64,000 bases of DNA from Mermis nigrescens (lineage: Eukaryota; Nematoda; Enoplea; Mermithida; Mermithidae): the NCBI GenBank assembly GCA_036768485.1, contig JAVLUZ010000154.1, forward strand, positions 19,923,428 to 19,987,427, written 5' to 3'. Positions within the stretch are counted from its first letter, which is position 1; each line of letters starts with the position of its first letter. Below are positions 43,622 to 55,546 of this stretch, one piece after another. The notes beneath the pieces are model-generated. The model had not been told where the DNA came from. It saw only the letters and a program-made list of their open reading frames with translations, and did not search any database. The translations under genes and the position numbers were made by a program.

Positions 43622-44776
43622 GGGGCATTCATTTCCACTTGGAAATTCAGATCCTAAGTTCGAAGATTCCAAGGCTTGGAATTTCCAAGTTTCCAAGTGT
43701 CAGTTCATTCGCTCAAATTATAATTCCAAGTCATTAGCAGTTTTCGACGCGGAAAAAGATGGTTTTTTCTCAAAGTCTCCAAAGAAAATTTTCCAGGTTT
43801 CCAAGTGTCAATCTTTTGGCTCCTTCCAACACTTGGAGTTTCCAAGTCCAGCTCGGAAGAAAATTTTCAAGTCAATTTAACAATAAGAAATGCTATTCGC
43901 GTCGCGTGTCTCTTTGCTATCGATACATTAACTTGAGTTGTGAAACATGCAATTTTCAAAAATGGTAAGATTACATCATGTGTTGTATATCCTTGAAATT
44001 TTAGAAAATAAAACGAATTCCGAATTTATGGTAATTCAAACCCCGAAATTTTCTTGGTTTTCTCAGCAGAGTATTTTTAGTAGGTAGCGGAATAAACAAA
44101 CCTTCCCAAAAATTTAATGACCGTTTTATTTTTCAGGAACAAACGTTCCCAAAATTTAATGACCGTTTTTTCATTTCTATTCTTCTTTATACGGCAGGAA
44201 TATCCGTAATTTAATTAATTGTTTAAGGCAAGTAAAAAATTTATTCCGATTAATTTTATTTTTTTAAATGTAAATTCAATTTAAATTAATTAACCCAAAT
44301 TGATTGTGATCTTATTTTTTAAATTTCTGCATGTTTTCTTCCAAAGGATTATATATAATCAACTTACTTCACAAAAGTAAAGCTGCAAAAAAGCGATAAT
44401 AAATAGCGAGTTGTGCACTTGGAAACTGTTTTCCAACCGAAAATCGGTGAGGAAAAATGAGTCCATTTTCCCAGTAAATTTTCTAAGACTAGGAATTCAA
44501 GTCAAAATATTTAGGAATAAATGAACTGACACTTGAAAAAATTACAATTACTTGGGAAAAATACTTGGAAATTCCAAGTCTTGGAACTTTAAAAACCGAG
44601 CGGTAAATGAATCAAAACTTGGAAATAAGCCAGTTTTCCAAGACTTGGAACTTAAACTTGGAATTTTAATGACTTGGAAAATGACGGAGCAAATAAACTG
44701 AAACTTGGAATACTTCGCATTTTTCCAAGACTTGGAACTTGGTTCTTGGAAATCCAAGTGGAAATGAATCGGCCCC
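43622..44776. mobile_element. TIR element with CTTGGAA/TTCCAAG subterminal repeats
   Basis: The left end GGGGCATTCATTTCCACTTG and right end CAAGTGGAAATGAATCGGCC are inverted. Inside, AACTTGGAA and TTCCAAGTC words recur about ten times on each side (43640-43870; 44560-44760) in both orientations. The centre is AT-rich. No target duplication is visible. Confidence 0.65.
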
Positions 44777-44799
44777 AGAATGGCAACTGATCCCCTGCA

Positions 44800-45215
44800 A
44801 AATGGCTTGCGACGCCCCCCCAGAATTATCGATTTTTTTTGTAAAAGTCAGTAGAAGTGTGCCAAATATTTTTCGAAAATTTCAAATTTTTCGGCGCCTC
44901 GCGCCATATACACATTTTTTGACTACATTTTGTTCAATTTATTCAACTTTTTCGAATTTTTTCCAAGAATGTTTTTTCGTTTTGATGTTCTAGAAAGAAC
45001 GAGCATTGTCTGAAACGTCAAGAACAGTGTTTTGGACGAAAAAATTTTGAAATTTTTGTCAATTTTGCGCGGAAAAATTATTACACCTCTTTCTGACATT
45101 CGCGAAAAATTTGGCGCGATGCGCCGGAAAATTCGTGTAATTCAGGCGAAAGGATATTTAAAAGCCTGCTTTACTGCTCGATTTCCGGTAGTTGTAGCCT
45201 TTGAAACAGGATCGA
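44800..45215 (+). mobile_element. R3/R4-like MITE fragment
   Basis: CCCCCCCAGAATTATCGATT, then GGCGCCTCGCGCCATATACA (hairpin at 44894), AATTTATTCAACTTTTTCGA and GAGCATTGTCTGAAACG as in R3. From about 45040 it continues with R4-like sequence (GGCGCGATGCGCCGGAAAAT at 45113, TGCTCGATTTCCGGTAG). It looks like a composite or a common ancestor form of the two families. Confidence 0.5.
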
Positions 45216-45220
45216 GCACG

Positions 45221-45493
45221 CATACCTGGGCGTGGGGGCGCTGGGGGGTATGCACCCCCCGGCTCCTATTTGAAACCATAATACCCCCCCCCCAGAAATC
45301 AAAATACCCCCCAGAATTCAATTTTTGAAAGTTTTTTCGTTGTTTTCACAATTTTTTGGATGCCAATGGAGTGTGCTTGATGAGAAACGTCGAAAAATGG
45401 TGTTTTTTTCGCCACACCACCATTTTTAAGGCCATTTTTTTACCTTCAAAAAATCTTGCACCCCCCCCAGAATTTTCTTGCTGCCCACGTATG
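45221..45493 (+). mobile_element. R2 family MITE (273 bp)
   Basis: Starts CATACCTGGGCGTGGGGGCG and ends TTGCTGCCCACGTATG. The core is as in the other R2 copies (GAGAAACGTCGAAAAATGGT). The flanks do not show a matching octamer. Confidence 0.65.
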
Positions 45494-45579
45494 GTAATAC
45501 AGTCGCGTAATCAATATAGCAATTCCATATTTTCGGCAGAACGTTGCTCGGAGTTGTGTAATAAAACATAAATTATATT

Positions 45580-46090
45580 TGGCGCAGAGCACCAAAATTT
45601 TTTTTACATTTTTATCCTTTTAAACTCAATTTTATAGGTTTCTGAATCTAAGCAATGCAGTAATTATGCCTGGCGGCAGGCGCCAGAAAGTTTTGAAATT
45701 TTTATTCTTTTACTTGCAACTTTCTGAGTATAAACAATGCGATAATTACAGCTGGCGTCGAGCGCCGGAGATTTTCAAACCTTAAGCTCAATTTCGCATC
45801 TTTTTGAATGTAAGCAATAGAAATTATATCTGGCGCGAAGCGCCGGAAATTTCCAAGACTTTTATTCTTTGAGACTCACCTTTGCAGTTTTCCAAAGATA
45901 AGCAAAACAAGGAATTATATCTGGCGCGAAGCGCTAAAAATTTTAGACGTTTCTATGTCCTTAAGCTCAATTTTGCGCCTTTCTGAAGATTAGGAATACA
46001 GAAGATTTGATCTAACGAAAACAGTTATCAAAAACATAAATTTAACAGTATTTTGATTGAATTAGTTTTGCGAAGAGCCGGAAACCTGAG
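45580..46090 (+). repeat. Tandem array of about 85-bp hairpin-motif units
   Basis: Five to six diverged units, each beginning with TGGCGCGAAGCGCC or a variant (45581, 45670, 45753, 45830, 45920, and a worn one near 46067). Each is followed by A/T-rich sequence with TTTATTCTTT..ACTCA.TTTT and AAGCAATGCAGTAATTAT-like words. Spacing is 78-90 bp for the clear units. Noncoding. Confidence 0.7.
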
Positions 46091-46104
46091 CTCTTAACGC
46101 AGGC

Positions 46105-46450
46105 GAACGCTAAAACCTACATCATAGGTAGCGCGATAGCGCTACCTAAAATATACTTGGCCATCCTTTTTTCTTATATGTTTATCACAGCGAGTGCGAA
46201 ATTTGTGCCCCTCACAGCTATGACAACACACATCTGGGAGGTGCGGTTTTTTTAATCGATGGATAATTAGAAAATTCGATGCCCGTCTTTTTTCTTTGCA
46301 CTCAATACCGAGTTGACAATGAGTGTGTAAAGTGTAAACCGAAAAATCAAATAAACTGTAGATTACGAATCTGACCTTAAAATTTCTTTTAACTCGGCAG
46401 TTCTTGCATAGAAATGTAAAGTATACGGGTTTTTTACTCTTTGCTTGTTT
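46105..46450 (-). mobile_element. Element X fragment (hairpin end)
   Basis: CATCATAGGTAGCGCGATAGCGCTACCTAAAATATACTTGG is the inverted hairpin end of element X with a fuller palindrome than in other copies. GTGCGGTTTTTTTAATCGAT and CACTCAATACCGAGTTGACA follow, as at the same end of copy B. Only about 350 bp are kept. Confidence 0.65.
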
Positions 46451-46745
46451 TCAGCTTATCTAACTCAATTTTGGTTTTTGTGCGGTCAATTGGTTTTATA
46501 ATGTAGAGGGTCACAAAATCTCGAATAACTCGCCTGTATAGAGAAAAGCAAGAGAAGCATAAATACACTGTTTTTGAAGCGGGGGCCTTATTTTGTCCAA
46601 CAATTGCACACAATGAGGTACTTCGCACTTTTTGCACACAATCCATGGTTTTTCGGAATTTTTGAACACAAAAGCACTATTTTGATGTGCATTTAGAAAT
46701 TTAATAGGTTAAGCGGTCAAAAATGTATGCAAAAAGCCGAGATTT

Positions 46746-46955
46746 TTGACCGCCCTGACGGATGATGCAGTTGCTGTTAGCAAGGCGAAATCTTTGATCG
46801 AAGACGAGACGCTTAAAGATGAACTTTTCAACGTGGCAACGCTTGGATTTCTACCGGATTCAATAGAAAAATTGGAGACGCCAAGCAATGCAGTGGGAGA
46901 TTTTTTCAGATGCTTCAAAATGGATCTTCGATGCAAAAATTCCATAGTAGTTTGA
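46746..46955 (+). pseudogene. hAT-type transposase fragment
   Basis: 69 residues. LTDDAVAVSKAKSLIEDETLKDEL and FLPDSIEKLETPS resemble a segment found in some insect hAT-derived proteins (..LTDDEVAVxKAxxLI....L......FLxxxIxxLE). The flanks (46570-46660; 47195-47265) contain repeated TTTTTGCACACAAT words, possibly the subterminal repeats of the parent element. No other transposase part is seen. Positions 47300-48100 hold nothing I can name. Confidence 0.4.
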
Positions 46956-48110
46956 GCAAAAACTCAGACGTCAAATAATTTGTGGATGAAAACGATTTAC
47001 ACAAAATTTTGAACACTTTGTACGCCCCATTATGTCTGTAGACTTGTAACGATCATTTTCGCAGTACAAAGCGATTCTGTTTGATCGTCATCAAAATTAA
47101 ACGTTTCAGAATATTGAGATGTATAACGTAATCACATTTAAGAAGTTTTTGTTTGAATAAACAGTGTTTATTGTTTATATAATCCATGAAGTTTTGCACA
47201 CAATTTAGCACATAATTGCCCTTTTTTTGCACACACACCTTGCACACAATCAACGAATTTTTCGCGCACCGAAGTCCGGTCTCTAGTCGTAAGTAAATAT
47301 AAATGGGCAGCAACAATAGGCACGTTGTTCCACAAGATTAAACAAGCAAAAGAAACATGTATAATCCATAAAATCGAATAGTAATCGTATGAAAGCGATT
47401 GCTCATTCATTTTGACTGCCTGTTCAGTAGCTTTTAGCTTAGTGAAATGTACCTTTATCTGTATTTCTATTAATAAAAAAATATTACGTACCTATATTAT
47501 AAAACGCGTATTAAACATTAATTTAGCTGTACTTGTCCGTTTTTGCATGAAATGCGGAAAATACAATCGGAAATTGCATGAAATAAGAAGCTGAACTTCC
47601 AGATTTTGCGAAGAGTCTGTTTTTGATGCTAATTATTATATCATTTTCTGAAGTTTTACGTCGTCTGTTTCTCATTGCTTGAAGACCTACATCATTATAT
47701 ACTATCAACAATAAAGTGTCAAAAATTTGGACTAAAATGTTAAAAATCTATATAATTTCACACTTTCGGATTTTCTCAAGTCTACTAGTGCTTTCTTGCA
47801 TCTCTGTCTAAAAAATTGCATATGTGTTCTGAATCCGATGTGCTTTTAACGAGATAACCAGCGTATCTAGACAAGTGCCATAGCTTTAATCCGGCCGAGT
47901 AAATTAAGGGCTCTGAAAAGTAGGTCAGCAAAAATTGGACGAAAAAGTGATTTTACAATATTTTCAAAGTGGTTTCTCAAAAAGAGACCACCTATCATAA
48001 ATTTTTCAATCCGTCTAACTTTAGTGTCAAGCCCATTGAATGGGCGAGCTAGATCCGTTGCCCAGCTGTGGTGGCCAGTAAGAGACCGATGTCTTGGATT
48101 TTGTGGCAAA

Positions 48111-48204
48111 TAATAATAATAATAATAATAATAACAATAAAAATAATAATAATAATAATATTAATAATTATAATAATAATATTAATAATAATAATAATAA
48201 TAAT

Positions 48205-48235
<31 letters not shown>

Positions 48236-48247
48236 ATAATAATAATA
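48111..48247 (+). repeat. (TAA)n microsatellite
   Basis: About 137 bp of ATA/TAA trinucleotides with occasional TTAATAATA interruptions. Ile-rich frames on both strands here are artefacts. 48250-48802 has no recognised feature. Confidence 0.97.
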
Positions 48248-48810
48248 GCTTCGTTTGAAAGATCGTTAATAAAAATGTAACAAAGTATTCCCATGATATT
48301 TTGGATCTTAAACTATTGCAAGAAAGTAATGAGATACTATCATAAACTTTGATTGCAAAAAACTTCCGATAGTAAGATATAGGTCCGTCAGTTATCACAT
48401 AATACTACAAATAGCGCGATGGGGTCTGGGGTCTCTTAAGCTCCTCCTTAGAATCTCTGGCGGGCTCCCATATTTTAAGCGTGTCGCTTGCAGCAGTATG
48501 TTCAAAATGATATTATTATTCAAAACGCTGGGCAGATTTTTATTAATACGCATAAAGGCCTGAAAAATGATGCCGATTTTGTTCAGCGTGTCAATATTTA
48601 AATTTCACGCTATTTGAATTACGTACAACATTTTCTATAAATTTGCGTTTAATAATTTTTTGAACGACAAAAATCTGCTTATTTTTATGCTTGCTTACAT
48701 TAATGACGTAAACTCCGTCATTTTCGTGTATAAAGCTTGATAAGACAATGTTGGTGCTCTAACGCGACATGCTAGTGCTCTAACGAAACTCATAGGTGCT
48801 GTAACGCGAC

Positions 48811-49045
48811 CATACGTGGGCAGCAAGAAAATTCTGGGGGGGGTGCAAGATTTTTTTGAAGGTCGAAAAATGGCCTTAAAAATGGTGGTATGGCGATAAA
48901 AACACCATTTTTCGACGTTTCTCATCAAGCAATATCCATTGGCATCGAAAAATTGCGAAAAAAATTTTCAAAAATTGAATTCTGGGGGGGGGGGTATTTT
49001 GATTTCTGGGGGTACATACCCCCCAAACCCCCACGCCCAGGTGTG
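48811..49045 (-). mobile_element. R2 family hAT MITE (235 bp)
   Basis: Starts CATACGTGGGCAGCAAG and ends CCACGCCCAGGTGTG. The flanks AACGCGAC (48803-48810) and AACGCGAG (49046-49053) match at 7 of 8. It lies just outside the MULE-like element that starts at 49112. Confidence 0.8.
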
Positions 49046-50003
49046 AACGCGAGACACTGGTGCTCTAACACGACAAAGTGCTAAAACGATACACACCCCG
49101 TCTACCCGGATGCGTATTTCGAAAAGCCACTGAGGATTCGCTGTCAGTGTTGCCAGGTCCAAAAAATGAAATGCATCAGATAAATGTTGAAAATGCACTG
49201 AAAATGCACTAGATTTTTCATAAATGCACTAAAAAATGCACTGTATTTCAAAGAGTAAAACATTAAAGATATAACTAATCCTCTTAAGAGAAGACAATGG
49301 CATAAAAATCATCAAATAAACTTTTATTCAACGAAAAATTCAATTTAAAAAACCACTAAGCATCATGTAAAATATCTAAAGCATCAATACGGTCGGAATC
49401 ACGATCACATTCATTATCAACATCTTTGGACTCGTAAATTGCATCTGTGAACCTTAACAACATTTTTTTTGTTGGCGTAAATTTGGAAAATGGCACATCT
49501 AAAAAGTCTAAACCATAACGAACCATAAGGATAGCTTCAACAGTATTGCACAAGAGTCGATTACGCAACTTATTTTTTACAATATTCATTATCGAAAAGA
49601 CGCGTTCAACCGAAGCATTCGAAAATGGCAAACAGAATAAAGCTAGAGCGAAATTCGCACATTTTCAAAACGGCAGTCTCCAGCTGCGTCTTTACTATCT
49701 TTTACAGCTAACCAAAATTGCACAGAATCAATATGACGACCTGGATTTTCATTACAGAACGTTAATGCACGAAATTCTTCTTAGGTTGCTGACGGATCAG
49801 GTGCTAGCGACGGGAACTGCATTAACAAAGCACCAATGTTAGACGCCTTTTTCTTCAATATGACATCTTGGCTTAGCGATTCTAACAGACACAGCGAGTT
49901 CAGTGTATCAGGAAGCCTAGCTCTAACCTAAAACAACCAACGAAAATAATTTCTTATTTGAACATTTAAAGAAAATCGACTCTAATAATAATGAATAAAA
50001 CTA

Positions 50004-50005
50004 GT

Positions 50006-50047
<42 letters not shown>

Positions 50048-50135
50048 TAATAATAATAATAATATAATAATAATAATAATAATAATAGAATAATAATAGT
50101 AATAATAATAATAATAATAATAATAGTACATAATC
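50004..50135 (+). repeat. (TAA)n microsatellite in the hAT intron
   Basis: Long ATA/TAA run with a few TAG interruptions, just downstream of element X on the gene strand. Confidence 0.95.
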
Positions 50136-50254
50136 AAATAATAATCACGTCATAATGATAATAATGCACATCAGGACCTAAAAGCCACACACAATATGAC
50201 AAACTGCATGTGAATAGAGCATAAAAACGTAGTGTCTCTTCATTCATTATTCAT

Positions 50255-51030
50255 ACTAGCAAAGAAAAATGCCTCGATGGAACAAAAAAGATGAATATAC
50301 TTGGAATTGTGGATTATTATGGATGTAAAAGGAGGGGACTAGGAAAAATCTACCTAAAGTCGGAAAATCTGCTAAAAATCACACTTTCTCTAAGCAACGC
50401 AAAAAATCGATGTATATTCTGCGGCCTCTAAAAAAGTGTCTTTTTTAAATAATGTTCGAAGTTTCAGATAAGAGTGTATAAACGTAATCTATCAAGGTTA
50501 CTTTTTTAAATTGCTGGCACCTGATTGATAGAAAACTAAGAGGTATTGTATTTAAAGTTCTTTTATTTTGTTATGAGCATTATAGCAAGCAAAGCAGGAG
50601 CCGATTGATTAGTGCACACAATCGTTTCGGGCATGCTAGTGTATCTACATTTAGTCTGTTTCAAGTCAACTTACGCGTTTCCTACTGTTTTAAACCAACC
50701 ATGTCTTCAATTGTCTTCGATGTTTGCTATTTCATTCAATTGGCTTGGAAGACTGTTAGTTTACTTAATATCATTTCCCATAGCTACTGCATAGCTAACG
50801 TGCTGCTGTTTCAATCATTGTTATGGTTGAATATTTATCTTAATCTGTTGGCCGCAGAATATACATCGATTTTTGCGTTGCTTAGAGAAAGTGTGATTTT
50901 TAGCAGATTTTCCGACTTTAGGTAGATTTTCCTAGTCCCCTCCTTTTACATCCATAATAATCCACAATTCCAAGTATATTCATCTTTTTTGTTCCATCGG
51001 AGCATTTTTCTTTGCTAGTACACTACTTTT
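50255..51030. repeat. Inverted repeat, arms about 165-185 bp
   Basis: 50255-50440 (ACTAGCAAAGAAAAATGCCT ... ATCGATGTATATTCTGCGGCC) is the reverse complement of 50858-51030. The right arm is also the start of element X copy C and matches 6640-6860 of copy A. The 420-bp centre shows no clear gene. Either element X carries such ends natively or part of it was duplicated in inverse. Confidence 0.7.
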
Positions 51031-54000
51031 AATTAGCGTGATTTCAGTACATCAGTCAGTAAACACAATCAGTAACATGCCACAATAATGACAACAGTCC
51101 AAGAACGCGGAAAACAATATTGTTCTTAACATCAGCATTATCCTTTTTAAACAAGACAACCTTATTGACACCATCCATTTTCAAATTAAAATTGCATTAA
51201 GTTATTTCTTCTTAATGTGCAGTTCACTTATAATCAAACACAAATATTTAACCAACGAATTCACATTGCAAATCCTCACTCAATCAATACACAAGCACAA
51301 TGTGTTGTGACTTTTGAAATTGAAAACACCCAATTTTCAATTTTCAAATTGAAAATTGGATCAATTTTCAAATTGAAAATTGGGTGTTTGAATTTGCGAT
51401 GAAGAAAATAATCAAAAGATAGTCACTTGGTTTATTTAAGCCGAGTAATAAAATAACGACCGTCCACCAATTCCAAACTAAACGCAACTAATCTGATCAC
51501 TATGAAAAAGTTTTGAAAAATGAGCTTGCTAAGCGAGAGTTGTAAACCAAGAGAAACTTAAAGTTAAAACCTACCATTAAATTATGAGAGAATTATAAAA
51601 GATTTTAAACTTCAAGAAAATGGAAAAGGCGGGATGTTGGTAAATTAGAAGGCAAAGATTTTCGGCAAAAATTCAAAAACTTCACGCAAATATCAAATGT
51701 AAGGAACACTAACGCTTTGATTTGGTAGTAAAATAAATTTGTAGTATAGACTACATATTAACAACAAATGAATAGTGCAAACTTTACACAACTACTAGGT
51801 GTAGAGAATACTAACAGTTTACGGCTTATTAATGTACATGATTACAATAAAGCTGTATATCTTTGTCGACTTCTGTGCACAGTAGTGTGATTGCTGGTTC
51901 ATTTTAAACCACTTTTGCAGGCAATTTACATCAATTAAACGATAGCTCTCCATGTGCAAGATTTTGTGAAACATATTATAAACACGGCTAAGAAAGATTT
52001 AGCTTTAATGCAACCCATTCAAGACAAAATTACATCTCTTCAATGATCTAAGGACACTTGAACATAATTTTTAAATCACTTTAGATAACTTTTGAGGGTA
52101 AACAAACTCACTTAATTGATGTCTCACATATGAATCCTTGAAAATTTCTTGACTTCAGTTACAAAGTCTCTGCAAGTCTATCGAATTAGGGTTAACACGT
52201 AACGTAAACTTTACACACACACATAGCGTAAAGAATATTTTAGTCGGATTCGTAATTTTGATATTGCTCCGATATTTCTTTCAACATTTATGGAAAAATG
52301 AGTCTCCATAATGTTTTAAAGACAATAAACATTAGGTTTAAACCACTTTGCAATACTGCTGAGTGTAAGCAAGCGCGCCCAATTGACGTATATATTTCAT
52401 TCCCTGTAAATTTTTATATCTCAGGAAAAAATTTCGATTTTCGCAATGCTCTAGAACAAAGGCTAACATGCAGTGTAAAAAATTACTCGGATATTATGAT
52501 CAACATTCATGAAAAAATTATGTCTCTACAATGGTCTGAGGACATATAAACAATGAATGTAAACTACTTTACATCACTGTTGGATGTAAACAAACGCGCC
52601 TACGTGACGTCTCACATTTGATCCTTTGAAAACTTCTAGGCTCCAAGAAAAAATTAGGTTTCAGGAATGCTCAAAAACGAAGATAAATATATATGTAGCG
52701 TAAACTTCATGTAAACACCTAGTGTAAAGAAGATTTTAGTCAGATTCGTAATTTTGATATTGTTCCAATATTACGATTAATATTTATGAAAAAATTAAGT
52801 CTACATAATGTTCTATGGGCAAACTAACAATTGGTGTAAACTACTTTACAACACCGTAGAGTGTAAACATATGCGCCAGACTGGCATATCAAATTTGATT
52901 CCTGGTCCATTTCTAGACTTGATAAACGTGTCCCTGACTCGTAACCGGAGAAGCAGGCAGAAAAAACAAGACAGAAACGCATTTAAAACTCCAAATTTTT
53001 GACTTTACACTCGCTAAATATTTATGTATAGACAATTTGCTTTGACATGCACCCGATATAAAGCACTTTATTTTTATTCTATTAGACTTATCCCGACTTC
53101 TGGACGGAGAAAGTGGCGAACACCGCAACAAAAACGTATTTTCCACCATTTAGAACACTGTAAACTTTAAAATTCCGTACCGAACTCCCCATTGAGTTTA
53201 AAGAAATTCGGTTTGGTACAATTTGTAGCTTTTAAATCGTAGTACATTCCTGTGTGCCAAAATTCTGTTGCAAAAATTATTTGGCATGATTTATCAATCA
53301 AACTTCGGAAAAAACGTGTTTTTTAGCCCATTTTTTACCTCTGATTTCGAACTTTACACCCCCATAAATAACTCAATATTGCGTTTTTTAAATGCGGTTT
53401 GCTGCGATGTTTAGCCCTGTGAGGCACTTTATTAATGCTTCTTCGATTTGCACTGACTCATAAGCGGAAAAATTTGGCAGAGAAATCTTAGTTAAAATCC
53501 ATTTTTTTACACCATCCACTAGAGTGTAAACTTTAAACCCCAGGATCTAACTCACCATAGAGCATAGAAGACTTTGCTTATATGCAGAATGTAGCCCTTG
53601 ATCCGCTCTACATTTCTGTCAGAAAACATTTTAAAAACCTCATAACCGGAGTTAGTATCGGACATAGGAAGGTTGAAAACTCGACCAAAAAGTGCTTTTT
53701 CACCTCCAGATTTTCGCACTCTTCACACTGCCGTTCGATAAAGAATGCGAATTTCAAAAAACAAAAAAAGTGTCATCTGTAGAATTCATCCCTCTATTAT
53801 CCTATTCTGTTCAATCCTTCGAGTCATCAATACTCAGTTGTCCACATGCCGCAGTAAAAAGGTCCCAAAATTTGTCCTATGTTATAACGTTACACAAAAA
53901 CTTTACACCTTCTTTACACAGTCAATTTTAAGTTTCAAGAAAAACAAAAAAACACGGGCAGCGAATTTTTTTATTATCTTTCTTTTAAAAAAACCGCACC

Positions 54001-54095
54001 TTCTTGAAGTGTCCCGTTATAGCTGTAGGGGGTGCCCAGGTGTTGGGGGTACCCAAGTATATTATAGGTACGCGCTAACGCGCTACCTATGATTT
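50858..54095 (+). mobile_element. Element X, copy C (longest, about 3.2 kb)
   Basis: Same order of landmarks as copy A: TTTTGTTCCATCGGAGCATT, periodic GTGTAAA/TTTACAC units, ACTTATCCCGACTTCTGGAC and CATAACCGGAGTTAGTATCG words. It ends GTATATTATAGGTACGCGCTAACGCGCTACCTATGA. Extra units between about 51700 and 52950 make it longer than copy A. It sits inside an intron of the hAT transposase gene, so it postdates that hAT. Confidence 0.7.
51323..51389. repeat. 67-bp near-perfect palindrome
   Basis: AAAACACCCAATTTTCAATT at the left faces TTGAAAATTGGGTGTTT at the right, with several AATTTTCAAATTGAAAATT copies between. It would form a stable cruciform or hairpin. It lies within element X copy C and is not seen in copies A or B. 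Confidence 0.85.
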
Positions 54096-54330
54096 GCTCA
54101 TTATATACAAACGAAGTTCTCATTAGAGCACTGGACAAAATTCTGAAGCATTGAAATTAGAAACTTAGATGACTAAATACATACATACCTATTGCTTTCA
54201 GCTTACCTGTCTAGCAGATTCTAAAAGACATCTCTTGCAGCGATCTCGGATCGTCTGCTGAGCATGTAAATCATGAATTTGCTCAATCGCACGGTCAAAA
54301 TCGATGCCGAAATGAATCGCGTTTACAGCA

Positions 54331-55546
54331 CTAAAACAATTGTTAATGCAACAGTCAGCACGGTAAAAACTTAAAACAATTATTAATGCGTTTCGAATTA
54401 AAATTCAGAACTAAAAAACACCTAAATACTCAAAATTATAGACCATGTAGCCTTCATAAAATAGAGCAGATATTATTTTTTGTCAGACGAAGCTACGAAC
54501 TAGCAGAAATAGGCTTTAAATTGACCTACATTTATAAAACTTCATTTCCTCTTTACAGTTGAGCAAGACCGGACTAATGAAGTAAACACAAAGCAAACAG
54601 GGACAAATCTATGATTTTTTATGGGGACGGACACTTAAACTTTTCCGAAAGCATGCTGAAATATGTCCAAAAATCCAACTCTCATGTGCGACATAACATT
54701 TTTTAACGTTTCAAGTTGTCTACTTCTATTTAAAATCATTTCTATGCAACACTTATTCAAGCAATTTCAAAATTTTCAACAATTTTGTACAAAAATCTTA
54801 GCCAGCGCTTGAAAAAAAATTGAGAAATAATTATGGTCAGAGTAAACTTGTCGAAATGAAAAGCCAAGGGGAAGGCAGAGTGGGCGCCCCTTAAATTCGC
54901 CCAAAAAAGCATGAATACATAAAATTCACATATTGCAAAAATTTATTAATTATGCTAACTGCTTTATTTATGGCAACAAAGGTCGCAAGTTTATTGATGC
55001 CTTGCGCAAAAAAATGTTTAAAACTACGAATAATATACAATGTAAATTACCAAACGTATTTTTCGAAATCAAAATTTTCAATATCTGAGTACGGATGCTG
55101 TTCAATTCGGTCGCCCACCACAAACTTGCGCAACAGCCTGGAATTAGAAACTATGAATGCCAAAGAATAATTACGTGAGAAAAAGCAAAACAAGAGTTCT
55201 TAATTAAATGCATTAATCAAGAATAAAAATTAAGAAATGCAAAAACTGGTCACATTTCTAAAGCCCTTCTCCCGTTAATTATAAAATAGCATGACGTGTA
55301 CATGTTCAGCTACTTAGTAAATGCAAATCAATGCAATTTTATATCGTTTGCCTGCGTTTGAATAAAATCATTTTAGAATATGCCATTTGTTAGCAGTGCA
55401 AATTATGTAAATCATGAAATAAACAACATTTTATTCAAAGCAAATAAAGCAAAGCACATATAGCTAAAATAGTTAGTAAGTAGGTGCTTTTAAATGTGAC
55501 TGATTGTAAGTGTAATAAAGTAAAAAATAAATATACAAAGTTCTAC
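54331..55546 (-). other. hAT transposase intron, nothing recognised
   Basis: AT-rich intron between the GTAGAAC donor after 55547 and the TTTTAG acceptor before 54330. No other element ends seen. Confidence 0.5.

Noticed and set aside
48049..48398. Ile-rich or Leu-rich proteins
   Set aside because: Translations of the (TAA)n microsatellite on both strands.
54040..54095. Helitron-type 3-prime end in element X
   Set aside because: A terminal hairpin is present, but no CTRR end follows it in the copies seen, and no Rep/helicase or TC start was found.
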